Shown piece after piece: positions 10,524 through 19,612 of a stretch of DNA of 64,000 bases. The position numbers and the translations under genes are program-made. Position 1 is the first letter of the stretch; each line of letters starts with the position of its first letter. Source of the DNA: Terebella lapidaria (Eukaryota > Annelida > Polychaeta > Terebellida > Terebellidae); assembly GCA_949152475.1 (NCBI GenBank), contig OX424566.1:14965177-15029176 (forward strand), in the 5' to 3' direction. The notes below the pieces were generated by a model. That model saw only the letters and a program-made list of their open reading frames with translations. It was not told where the DNA came from and made no database searches.

Positions 10524-10604
10524 GCCGTCACCGTCCCCGCACGTAGCGAGGCGATCGTAGAGCTAATCCCGACCTCCAGAGTTCGAGTTCGGCAGCATCC
10601 ACGG

Positions 10605-13600
10605 ATGATTCAACCACTGACGGCTTTTCCCGAGGACACTGACCTCATCATGGGAAGAACATTAACGACCTTGGACCGACAATGTGTAAAGGTGTCTGTA
10701 GTCAACACGGCAGATACCGGTATCACACTTACTCGATCCGACCCTGTCGCCATAGCCAGTCCGATCGAGAGTGTTGTCGGAGCTCTACCAAGACCCGGAG
10801 AGGAGCCCGACCTGTCCACAGCCGACGCCAGTCACTACCGCGACCTGCCGCCACATCTACAAGAGATGGTGGATCGCGCCGGACTAGCGCCAGAACAACA
10901 CCGGCGTTGCCCTAACCTGATCCATCAATATCAGGACACCTTTATGCACCCGGATGGACAGTTAGGACGGACCCAAGTCGTCCAACACAAGATTGACACC
11001 GGCAATTCGGCCCCGATTCGGCAACGTCAACGACGCGTCCCTCAGGCGCAACAGAGCATCATAGATGAGGAGGTCGACAAGATGCTTCGCTTGGGGTGCA
11101 TTGAGCCGTCAGATTCGCCCTGGAGCGCACAGGTGGTGCTCGTGCGTAAAAAGAACGGCCAAGTGAGATTTTGCGTCGATTATCGGCTCCTGAATGATGT
11201 CACCCGCAAGGATTCCTATCCGTTGCCCAACATTCAGGACACTCATGACGCCCTGGCGGGCGCTACATACTTTTCGGCCTTGGACTTGGCTTCCGGCTAC
11301 TGGCAAGTCGAAGTCGACCCTACAGACAGACCGAAAACTGCCTTTGCGACAAGGAAAGGACTATACCAGTTTAAGGTTATGCCATTCGGCCTCAGCAATG
11401 CACCGGCAACATTTGAACGGCTGATGGAAACCATACTCCGTGGATACTTGTGGACACGGTGTATGTGTTACCTGGATGACGTCATCGCTTACGGCAGAAC
11501 ATTCGATCAGGCACTTGCAAACCTGGAGGCGGTCCTGGATCGGATTAGATCGGCAGGCCTGAAGCTTCAACCCAAGAAGTGTGAACTGTTCCAGAGGGAA
11601 ATTTTGTACTTGGGGTTTATAGTGAGCGGCCAAGGAATTCGTGTCGACCCCAACAAGGTCAAAGCCATCAGAGAATGGCCGACCCCGTGCGAGATCTCCG
11701 ATGTCAGATCTTTCCTTGGTTTCGCCAATTACCACAGGCGATTCATCAAGGACTATGCTGAGATCGCCGAACCTCTCGTAGCACTCACCCGAGGTGAATG
11801 TCATTTCACTTGGGGACCGGCTCAGCGACGCGCTTTTCGGCGGCTCCGCGACGCTCTCATCCAGGCGCCTAAGCTCGCGCATCCGACCCAGAGTCCGGAT
11901 GATTACTTCATCCTCGACACGGACGCTAGCGGCTACGCTGTGGGAGGCGCACTCTCACAGAGGGTCAACGGGAAAGAAATCCCCATCGGGTTTGCCAGCA
12001 AAACCCTATCCCGGACCCAACGGAACTATTGTACCACGTACCGAGAACTGCTGGCAGTGGTAGAAATGGTTCAACATTATCGGCATTATCTTTGGGGTAG
12101 GAAGTTCCTCCTCCGGACCGACCACAGCTCCTTGAGGTGGCTCAAGAACTACAGCGACGCGGACGGCATGCTCGCCAGGTGGCTCGCTAAGTTGCAGCAG
12201 TACGACTTCAAGATAGAGCATCGGCCCGGCAAACTTCACGGCAACGCAGACGGCTTGTCACGGTGTCACAGTTGCAAACACCAAGACTGTCCCGGACGAC
12301 TCGACACACCTCCGACCGACCCAGAGACAAGTTCCGGAGAACTTCCAGTTCGTCGGATCACTGTTGTTTCGGCTAAGACAAGGGCAGACCTCCTGAACAG
12401 TGATTCCATAACATCACCGGTCTTGCCCCAACTAGTTTCGACACGCCAAGTTGTTCGAGTCCGTGCTTTGGACGCCACACTTGATGGGCAAAAGTGGCTT
12501 TCGGACTATTCGGCTCAGGACATTGTCGCGGCACAGCAAGCCGACCCGAGCGTCGGAAAAGTGCGACAGTGGATGTTGATCGGCACTAAACCAGACTCTA
12601 AGGAGGTAGCGCGCCGTGGGGAGGAGGTAAAAACACTTGTTTCCAGATGGAGCCTCTTGGCGCTACAAGACGGGGTACTAGTTCGGCACGTAAAACCCGA
12701 CCCCGCTGGACGGCCTGTGGTGCAAACCGTGCTCCCTGTAGCACTCAGAACGCAGGTTTTGCACCAACTTCACGACCTGAAGATTGTCGGACATCTCGGC
12801 ATTCAGCGAACCATCGAGAGAGTCAGGCGCCGATTCTACTGGCCCGGCCTGGCACTGGATGTCGCCCGCTGGTGTGCCCGCTGCTCGCAATGTGTCACCC
12901 GCAAAGGAAAACCGGTCCCAAAACGATCGCCTCTGTCACAGTTGCCGACAGGAGCGCCTTTCGACCGGATCGCGATGGACATTCTCGACACCCACAAAGT
13001 CACGGGAAGAGGCCATCGGTATATCCTTGTTGTGTCGGACTATTTCACGAAATATACGGACGCCTTCCCACTGCGGCGACATACCGCCAAAAATGTTGCC
13101 GACATCCTGGTAAACAGATGGATAGTTTATCATGGCGTCCCCAAGGCAATCCATAGCGACCAGGGCACCGAGTTCGAGTCGGCTCTATTTCGGCATGTCG
13201 TGCGTCTTCTGGGCGCTAAGAAGATCCGCACGGCCCCATATCGACCTCAGAGCGACGGCCAGGTTGAGCGATTCAACAGGACATTGCTCAACATGCTGAG
13301 TGCATTCGTCAGCGATCGTGCGAACGACTGGGACGTGCACCTGCCATATGTGTTAATGGCCTATCGAACCTCAGTACACTCGTCCACGGGATGCACCCCG
13401 CATCTGATGGTGTATGGACACGAGTGTAACTTGCCAGTCGACCTCATGTTCCCGACTTACGACCCCGAACCTCTACCTCCGTGTGGTCCGGAGTATGTGG
13501 AGTATTTACGGCAAGCGATCAGGACGGCCCACGGTTTCGCTCAGGACCATCTTGAGAAAGCGGCAATTCGGCAGAAGATGGGTTATGACGCCCACGCCAA

Positions 13601-14162
13601 GCCTCGACCCCAGTTCCAACCAGGAGAACTGGTCCGATATTATTATCTGCCCCTCACGCAGAATAATAAGTTCGCTCGGCCTTGGACTGGTCCCTGGAGG
13701 ATCGTCGACCGTGTGACTGAGGTAGATTACCGGATCGCCTTGGTTTCCAACCCTCGGAACACTCGTGTTGTTCATCTGGACGTACTCAAGCCGTACGAAG
13801 GTGACAACCAAGCGGCTCACATCTATTCCGACCCTGTACGACCTTCGACGTCGTCAAGCAAATCCGGCTCAGAGCAATCGGCCGACCCCCTGGGGCTCCT
13901 CAAGGAGTTCTACTACCCCTGGGAGGTCACAGTACAGGATCGGCATACAGATACAGACCAAACAGCTGAGTCTGACTCTACAGGGGCCCAAGATCGTAAA
14001 TCGCGATCTCCCACTTCATCCGGCTCAAGTCGTCATCGGCAACGGAAAAGATCACGCGGATCAAGTTCCGACACACCAAAACCGGCACGCAAGACACGCA
14101 GGCAAAAGCCTGTGATATCATCCGACCCCGAGACAAGCGAGGCTACGCCCCCGCCTGCATGA
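10605..14162 (+). CDS. Pol: reverse transcriptase, RNase H, integrase
   Basis: 1185 residues from ATG 10605, though the frame is open back to the stop at 10521-10523, so it may be made as a pro-pol fusion. The RT spans about 150-400, with FCVDYRLLN, the SALDLASGYWQ metal-binding Asp and the catalytic YLDD at 289-292. RNase H begins with DTDASG (D438), followed by RELLAVV and RTDHSSLRW. Integrase has an N-terminal zinc-binding region (HxxxxxxxH, then C757-x2-C760-x2-C763) and a DD35E core (D792, D852, E888). The GPY-type module is near 1027 (WTGPWRI...HLDVLKPYEG). The last 100 residues are Ser/Arg/Lys-rich, including a basic cluster (RHRQRKRSRG) that could act as a nuclear-localisation or DNA-binding tail. 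All catalytic residues are present. Confidence 0.95.
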   Translation: MIQPLTAFPEDTDLIMGRTLTTLDRQCVKVSVVNTADTGITLTRSDPVAIASPIESVVGALPRPGEEPDLSTADASHYRDLPPHLQEMVDRAGLAPEQHRRCPNLIHQYQDTFMHPDGQLGRTQVVQHKIDTGNSAPIRQRQRRVPQAQQSIIDEEVDKMLRLGCIEPSDSPWSAQVVLVRKKNGQVRFCVDYRLLNDVTRKDSYPLPNIQDTHDALAGATYFSALDLASGYWQVEVDPTDRPKTAFATRKGLYQFKVMPFGLSNAPATFERLMETILRGYLWTRCMCYLDDVIAYGRTFDQALANLEAVLDRIRSAGLKLQPKKCELFQREILYLGFIVSGQGIRVDPNKVKAIREWPTPCEISDVRSFLGFANYHRRFIKDYAEIAEPLVALTRGECHFTWGPAQRRAFRRLRDALIQAPKLAHPTQSPDDYFILDTDASGYAVGGALSQRVNGKEIPIGFASKTLSRTQRNYCTTYRELLAVVEMVQHYRHYLWGRKFLLRTDHSSLRWLKNYSDADGMLARWLAKLQQYDFKIEHRPGKLHGNADGLSRCHSCKHQDCPGRLDTPPTDPETSSGELPVRRITVVSAKTRADLLNSDSITSPVLPQLVSTRQVVRVRALDATLDGQKWLSDYSAQDIVAAQQADPSVGKVRQWMLIGTKPDSKEVARRGEEVKTLVSRWSLLALQDGVLVRHVKPDPAGRPVVQTVLPVALRTQVLHQLHDLKIVGHLGIQRTIERVRRRFYWPGLALDVARWCARCSQCVTRKGKPVPKRSPLSQLPTGAPFDRIAMDILDTHKVTGRGHRYILVVSDYFTKYTDAFPLRRHTAKNVADILVNRWIVYHGVPKAIHSDQGTEFESALFRHVVRLLGAKKIRTAPYRPQSDGQVERFNRTLLNMLSAFVSDRANDWDVHLPYVLMAYRTSVHSSTGCTPHLMVYGHECNLPVDLMFPTYDPEPLPPCGPEYVEYLRQAIRTAHGFAQDHLEKAAIRQKMGYDAHAKPRPQFQPGELVRYYYLPLTQNNKFARPWTGPWRIVDRVTEVDYRIALVSNPRNTRVVHLDVLKPYEGDNQAAHIYSDPVRPSTSSSKSGSEQSADPLGLLKEFYYPWEVTVQDRHTDTDQTAESDSTGAQDRKSRSPTSSGSSRHRQRKRSRGSSSDTPKPARKTRRQKPVISSDPETSEATPPPA

Positions 14163-15592
14163 CCAAGTCGACCCAAACGCAACGCACGCAGACCGGCCCG
14201 CTACAGATAACCCCGGCCTTGTTATCTGATTGATGCTATTGATGATGAATTATGCATGTCTAATGGACTATGATATCATGTCTTTCCCATAATATTATAA
14301 TATATTACAATAACAATATATATGCATTTAATATGTACAAGATGTCAGTGAGGCGAATTCGACATATATACACTTGATATGATTTCATAATTACGATGCT
14401 GGTGAAAAATTGATTGCATTATGATATGTGTTTCGACCCCGTATAACGTATGCTATTGTTCCGCGTGTGTTACGCACTAACTAAGATTATCATGTCAGAT
14501 TCTATCCATGTGCCAGCCGAAGAGGATAATAATTCATGTCACGCCGTGAGTAAGGCCACTTAGTTGTCGAAGAGGTGGTAGTGTGATTCGTTCCGGGGTA
14601 TGCGTCGACCGAGCCTCTACCCACTCCATGTAGTATTCGGAGGAACGGCCCAGTGGTACGGGAACCAGTCACTAAATAGCTATCATACCAAGATGCGGCC
14701 TGTCATCAAATTCATCACCCAAAAATATTCAAAGCGCCACGGTGTGACCGACCCTGATCATTGCAATTTCGACCCCGACAATATTAGCGGCCCCGTTGTC
14801 TTGTGAACTGGCTGAAAATGAATGGAACGAAGTCCGCCCCTGTGAGTGATTGACATTAATGTCTCAGCCTTTAATAACTGTGTGTCGTCTGTGAAACAGC
14901 AATTCGGCCGTTGGTTTATTGTGCGCTAACTTAGGGAGAAAAGGAACGATCAAAGAATCAGTTCACAAGGTTCGCACGAGCGCAAATAAACATTTAAGCT
15001 GTTTACAGCACCCACATGAAATCTCCCCTGATAAAGACAATAGTGAGTCGTCGGGCAAAAAGAGCCCAGTAATTTGAACAGTCGATTAGCACAAATAGAC
15101 AATGTATAGGAATGTGTAATCCAGGGGACGGCAGACGGACATTCGGAAAAATGGACAGTGTGAGGATCCCCCTACTGTCGTAATGGACTGACCCAAATAG
15201 GTCAGAGAGAGATCGTACCAGCGTTTCCCTGACGACGGCCCGCCTTGTTGCAGATACACTTGGAACAATGGGATACAGCGTAAAGACGTTTTTGTATATC
15301 GGCAGAGAGCGCCCCCCGGCCCGATTCGTGGAATTGGGATACAGATAAGCATCTCAGTGTACGGCAGTGGAAATTAACGGCAAGTAGGTCATTTGCGCCT
15401 GAACTTCTGAAGTAGCAGGAGCTCGGTCAGATACGGAGAAAAACTTTGTACTGGTTCGGAACATTTATCGGATAATTACGTGGCATTTAATGACATTGAA
15501 CTGGTGAAGTTTGTGAATAGTTGTCGGATATTTGGGATAAACATTACGGTCGGCCTAGCTGTGTGAAGTGACATTTGTTTGCGGCTTCCGCC
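14163..15592 (+). other. Spacer between pol and ORF3 of the retrotransposon
   Basis: 1.43 kb with no long frame. It begins with an AT-rich stretch (14220-14420) unlike the rest of the element, and becomes GC-richer after 14500. A short frame at 14600-14806 has no motif. A pyrimidine-poor but possible splice acceptor lies at 14895-14900 (gtgaaacag|c). The region could carry the promoter or splice signals for ORF3, but nothing proves it. Confidence 0.5.
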
Positions 15593-17248
15593 ATGGCGGA
15601 TAAGCCGAGTAATGATAAAGACAGTGACGGCTCCGCTGATAGTCGGCCCCGATCTATCAAATTTGACGGCACTAAGTTAACGGTCGAGGTTGTTGAACGA
15701 GGAGACGAGCAAGACAACCCCATCGTGTTGACGGACGATGAAATGTCCGCTATCGGCCCCGAACCTAGTTCAGAACAAGCAGTTACGGCTTCCGGCTCAA
15801 AGAAACAGCCACGATACCAAATCATGGCAAGGCTGGCGCAACGCGGCTCCCGGCACACCCCGAGTCCGACCTCAGAGGACGACCCGGATCGTTTTCGGCA
15901 GTTAGAGGAAGGTGGAGATATTGTACGTCGAGCCTTGGAGGCTCAACGCGCGGCGGAAGCCGCCAGCTCGGCAAAATCGGCTCCCGCTCGGCAGGCGATA
16001 ACACCAATCGAACCTGCCCCAGTATCTTCGGCCTCAACAACGCCGGTAGTTCGGCCCCGTGCCGTCACGTCACCGGCACAGTCTTCGGCCTCGTCAGCAA
16101 GTTCATCGTCCGGCAGAAATCTTCACCCGTCGGCGCGAAATTCACGACGCGCTAGTTCCGGCCCTGTGACGCGTGCTTCGGCTTATCGTCGCCAGATATC
16201 GGAGCTCATGGCTCTAGTTCCGGCCCCAATCACCCCGTACGGAGCTCGGCCGATTGATTGGAATGACGTTCCGTTCCATCTTCGGAATCGGCATGATGGT
16301 TACGGCCATGAACATAATTTCGGCGCACCCTCACGGCTGACGGAGGGTAATTTGGCGACCTTGGAACCACTAAGGAGAGAAGACGGCCGTTATCTGTGTC
16401 CTTTCTGCATCGGAGAGGAGGATGGAGAGGCAGGGAGGATATGGCCAACGGTACCTCGACGTGGACCGTTCCGTTCGGCCTCGGATTTGGACGCCCACGT
16501 CCTGGCGTACCATTTTCCGCTCCTGCGATTTTTCGTCTGTCCGGCCAAAGACAATTTCGTCACGCTCACGTCGGAGGACATGATCCGGCACCTGAGTGAG
16601 GCGACTCAGACTCACGTCGGCCTTCTCCCGCTGTTTGAGCAGGGACAGCTCAACGCTTCCGGCCCTATGCTGCAACGGTTCGCGCTACGCTGCCGCGTAG
16701 ACATGCAGCCCAGCCCAAATTATCGGCCCCCGCGTGTTCCGGCCGACATCCCAATCTTCCGACGGGATGTCAACAGAGTACTGACTTTCGGGATTTGGCA
16801 CATGGCGCCTCCACTGTTCGACCAGTACCCCCCGAATTCGGCCCCGGAAATTCATCAAGTGCTCCGACGCCTTGAATACCTTCGGCCTTCAACCCGAGCG
16901 GAGGAGGATCGCCTAGCTCGGATGGTGAACGACATCATGGCGATGAATCGCTGGGTGACCGTACGTCGGCCTAGCACGATATTCTTTACTCGGCCAGTCG
17001 CTTATCAGACGGACGCACTCAAGCCTCCCAGCTCCGTGGTTTCGGAGCCATCGGCTCAGTCCACTCCTGTGACGGCTCAGGTGCAGACTCGGCCTTCGGA
17101 TATTATCCCACGGAAACTTGTGGTAGAGCGGCCTACGGCGACAAACGTAACAGATTATCGCGTGAGGGAAGGATTGGTTCCCCCACCGGAGGAATTTCCT
17201 CCTTTGTCGGCAACGCCTCCGACAGGTCAGGAGACCGACCGGAAATAA
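15593..17248 (+). CDS. ORF3 of the retrotransposon, unknown protein with C2H2-like motif
   Basis: 551 residues from ATG 15593, which sits in an ideal Kozak context (GCCATGG). The N terminus is acidic and Ser-rich (PIVLTDDEMSAIGPE-like); residues about 110-200 are Ala/Ser/Pro-rich. The central part is folded-looking, with C269-x2-C272-x29-H302-x4-H307, a C2H2-like zinc-binding arrangement with an unusually long loop. The C-terminal third is Pro-rich (PPPEEFPPLS near the end). No signal peptide, membrane span or known enzyme motif is seen, and I do not recognise the family. Codon and word use (many TCGGCC) match gag and pol, so it belongs to the element. It ends at TAA 17246-17248, but the same frame reopens at once as ORF4. 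Confidence 0.75.
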   Translation: MADKPSNDKDSDGSADSRPRSIKFDGTKLTVEVVERGDEQDNPIVLTDDEMSAIGPEPSSEQAVTASGSKKQPRYQIMARLAQRGSRHTPSPTSEDDPDRFRQLEEGGDIVRRALEAQRAAEAASSAKSAPARQAITPIEPAPVSSASTTPVVRPRAVTSPAQSSASSASSSSGRNLHPSARNSRRASSGPVTRASAYRRQISELMALVPAPITPYGARPIDWNDVPFHLRNRHDGYGHEHNFGAPSRLTEGNLATLEPLRREDGRYLCPFCIGEEDGEAGRIWPTVPRRGPFRSASDLDAHVLAYHFPLLRFFVCPAKDNFVTLTSEDMIRHLSEATQTHVGLLPLFEQGQLNASGPMLQRFALRCRVDMQPSPNYRPPRVPADIPIFRRDVNRVLTFGIWHMAPPLFDQYPPNSAPEIHQVLRRLEYLRPSTRAEEDRLARMVNDIMAMNRWVTVRRPSTIFFTRPVAYQTDALKPPSSVVSEPSAQSTPVTAQVQTRPSDIIPRKLVVERPTATNVTDYRVREGLVPPPEEFPPLSATPPTGQETDRK

Positions 17249-18271
17249 GTTACGGCCCAGTTGCGGGACTCTCCTCCACCTCTACAGCCGGCTGTGGAGG
17301 AAGCCCACCACGAATCAATTTCGGCCTCGGTCAGCGACCGTGAGGATTCGCCCCTTCCGTCCAGGCGAACGGTCCTTCAGACGGACGAACCTCCATATCT
17401 GGACGGCAGCATGGAGATCGTACAGACGGTCGTCACCAAGGATTCGACTGCTGATCGGCCGCGACTACAGTACGACGAGCCTGAGTCTCTAGAACCTCTC
17501 CACAGAGACTTGGATGAACGGCTGCCGTTTCACGGCTCAGGAGAGTTTTCGGCTGATATCCAATTCGTGCAGCAGCACGGGACTCGGTTATCGACTCGTA
17601 TGCTTCCCGGCTTACAGGCCCTGCCAGGGCAGAACCCGGATCTGGCCAACCCACTCAGGAGTCGGGAAGCGAACCAGCTTCCGAATCTTCCCCGTGTCCA
17701 CGAGGAGCACTGGGAGTCCCATATCGCCCAGGCGGCCCACAACGCTGACCCGTTGATCTTGCCGGCCCGGAAGAGCGAGCATCTTCCGACTTTATATTTG
17801 GCCCGCGCCGACGACATGGCGCACCAACATTTTCGGGAGATCCGGCGCTTCTATCTAGAAGCCATGGACCAACATATTCGGCAGGCTGAATATAACGGCC
17901 TCTCTGTGGGATTCGGGATGGGAGTCCTTCACGAACGGCATCTCCCGACCTTCCCTGATCGGCTCGAGGAAGAGACCGACCACTTACGTCGGCAGTTACA
18001 TCGGCTCGAGGATGAAAATGAGGATTTGCGGCAGAAAAATGTACAGTTACGTGCCCGGGTGACACACCTGGAACAGTCGGCCCCAGTTTCGACCTCGATG
18101 GATACGGCCGCGACACAAAGTGACTCGGGTACCACTATCCCGGGCGACCTGCTCGCCACTATCGTGTCAATTTTGCCCCGTCTGCCACCAGAGGAGCAAC
18201 AACAACTGATGCGGCAGGCGTCGCCGGCACCACCACCACCTCCTGCTGGCAAGCGAGGCCAGAAGGAGTGA
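17249..18271 (+). CDS. ORF4 of the retrotransposon, leucine-zipper protein, same frame as ORF3
   Basis: About 340 residues in the same frame as ORF3, separated from it only by TAA 17246-17248. The first in-frame ATG is near 17411, so expression needs read-through, re-initiation or separate initiation. The middle is charged with no recognised domain. Codons 17963 to 18070 encode a perfect leucine zipper: Leu at six consecutive heptad positions (LEEETDH, LRRQLHR, LEDENED, LRQKNVQ, LRARVTH, LEQS). A Pro-rich, basic C terminus follows (PPPPPAGKRGQKE). It probably multimerises. There is no basic region directly before the zipper, so it is not a standard bZIP factor. Function unknown. Confidence 0.65.
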   Translation, partial: VTAQLRDSPPPLQPAVEEAHHESISASVSDREDSPLPSRRTVLQTDEPPYLDGSMEIVQTVVTKDSTADRPRLQYDEPESLEPLHRDLDERLPFHGSGEFSADIQFVQQHGTRLSTRMLPGLQALPGQNPDLANPLRSREANQLPNLPRVHEEHWESHIAQAAHNADPLILPARKSEHLPTLYLARADDMAHQHFREIRRFYLEAMDQHIRQAEYNGLSVGFGMGVLHERHLPTFPDRLEEETDHLRRQLHRLEDENEDLRQKNVQLRARVTHLEQSAPVSTSMDTAATQSDSGTTIPGDLLATIVSILPRLPPEEQQQLMRQASPAPPPPPAGKRGQKE

Positions 18272-18330
18272 ACGTTTCGGCCCAGTGGTGACAAACAGAC
18301 AATTGCCGGCCTCGATTGTGTCGGCCCCTG

Positions 18331-18474
18331 GAAATCCTGGTCACGCAGGACTAGTGATGTATCGGCCTTTCATTGTGTCGGCCTGATGACAGAAAGTGAC
18401 TCGGAGAAATCCTGGTCACGATGATCATCCTGATTATGTCGGCCAAAATTTGTAAATAGTTATCCTAGTCACGG
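18331..18474 (+). repeat. tRNA-His 3'-end-like repeats in the retrotransposon 3' UTR
   Basis: The 15-mer GAAATCCTGGTCACG occurs exactly at 18331-18345 and 18406-18420. A third, diverged copy (TATCCTAGTCACGG) is at 18461-18474. ATCCTGGTCACGG is the T-stem and acceptor portion of tRNA-His, so these repeats are complementary to the PBS type seen at 3574, and to 9-10 bases of this element's own PBS. Confidence 0.7.
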
Positions 18475-18839
18475 TATTTTATTTATGTAATTTAGTTAAG
18501 GTTAATCCAGACAATTCTTTTTCAGTTTATAGACTCTAAATTAGTTTCCGTTTCACTTTGAAACGTCGAGGAGTTTTGTTCATACATTCCATTCATATCT
18601 CATCATTCGTTGTTGTGCATGTATGTGTAAATGTATCATCGTAGCGACTATTGACGGACTGACTGATGACGTTTATTTTGACGGTTAGAATTTTTATTGT
18701 ATGAAGTGTTTTACCATTGTCGCGCGGCGTGTGTGTGTGAGTGTTGGGGTTTGACCTTGTAGGACTTTTTAGCTTTTTATTGTTAGTTTTTGGCGACGGT
18801 AGGGTCCGGGTAGGGTAATTCCGAGGGCGTAGAATTAAT

Positions 18840-18849
18840 GAAGGGGTGT
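18840..18849 (+). promoter_or_regulatory. Polypurine tract before the 3' LTR
   Basis: GAAGGGGTGT, two bases short of the LTR start at 18852, is in the position of the plus-strand primer. The related deleted element keeps the identical decamer at 23135-23144 before its LTR at 23147. Confidence 0.75.
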
Positions 18850-18851
18850 AA

Positions 18852-19608
18852 TGTAGTAATTTTAGCGACTGTAACCCCCGTCCCTCCCGCGCATACATAT
18901 TTCACAACAAACATTCATTCTACATGACTTACATACAGGACAGGTACAGACTATACGATCACAAGCATAAACTCCATGTAGTCATGGTTACATACACAGG
19001 TCAATCCACATGCACTTGCGGCCTTATTCATTCGGTACATCGATCCAGTTAGTTTCGGCCTTGACCTTCACAAGCACCAACTTCTAAACATAGAACATGA
19101 CACACCCACCGCTCACATCACGTGCACAGATATAAGCATAACAAGTCTCGTTCACGCGCCGGGGAAACCCACTTTCCCGGTGAGATCAGCACACATCAGC
19201 ACATACATGACCAATCACAACACCGCATGCATTTGGCGGGAAAGTCTACACCACATGTTGCCGGCCACACAGTTTTGCTAAAAGTTGAGAAGTGGATGTC
19301 CTCATGAGCAGACGTGTTTCTAAGTTGTGGCCGTGATTGAAAAGCGAAGGCCTAACACGAGGACTACTAGATATTGAACTGTGATATTCATATGTTGGAT
19401 TGTTCAAAGGACTAAATATCGAGGATCTAGTATTGTCGACTGGGGAAGTCACCGGACGTAGGTGTGTTTGCGGCCTTGTAGTGTGATTGAGACATTGTCG
19501 GCTTTCATCCCAAATAAACTATTGAACTGCTACTGCCGGCCTTGTGATTTAGCACAGCGATCACAGACATTTCGGCCTAATATCGGCCATGGAACGATAT
19601 TTATCACA
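18852..19608 (+). repeat. 3' LTR
   Basis: 757 bp, matching 6288-7044 with four substitutions and no indels. It is followed by the TATG duplication at 19609-19612. Confidence 0.95.
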
Positions 19609-19612
19609 TATG
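19609..19612. repeat. Target-site duplication, right copy (TATG)
   Basis: TATG directly after the 3' LTR matches 6284-6287. Confidence 0.8.

Larger units (their letters stand above)
6288..19608 (+). mobile_element. Complete 13.3-kb Ty3/gypsy LTR retrotransposon with two extra ORFs
   Basis: Two 757-bp LTRs (TGTAG...ATCACA) enclose gag, pro, pol and two further frames. The element is flanked by a 4-bp duplication TATG (6284-6287 and 19609-19612). I count four substitutions between the LTRs (6480/19043, 6820/19384, 6863/19427, 6884/19447), about 0.5%, so insertion was recent. The order protease, reverse transcriptase, RNase H, integrase, with a GPY-type module at the integrase end, places it in Ty3/gypsy. 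A 1.4-kb spacer and about 2.7 kb of additional coding sequence lie between pol and the 3' LTR, where envelope genes sit in retrovirus-like elements. The extra products show no signal peptide or membrane segment, so they are not envelope-like. The element is distinctly GC-richer than the flanking DNA. Confidence 0.95.

Noticed and set aside
16370..16675. Minus-strand frames opposite ORF3 and ORF4
   Set aside because: They are shadows of the plus-strand frames in GC-rich sequence, without conserved features.
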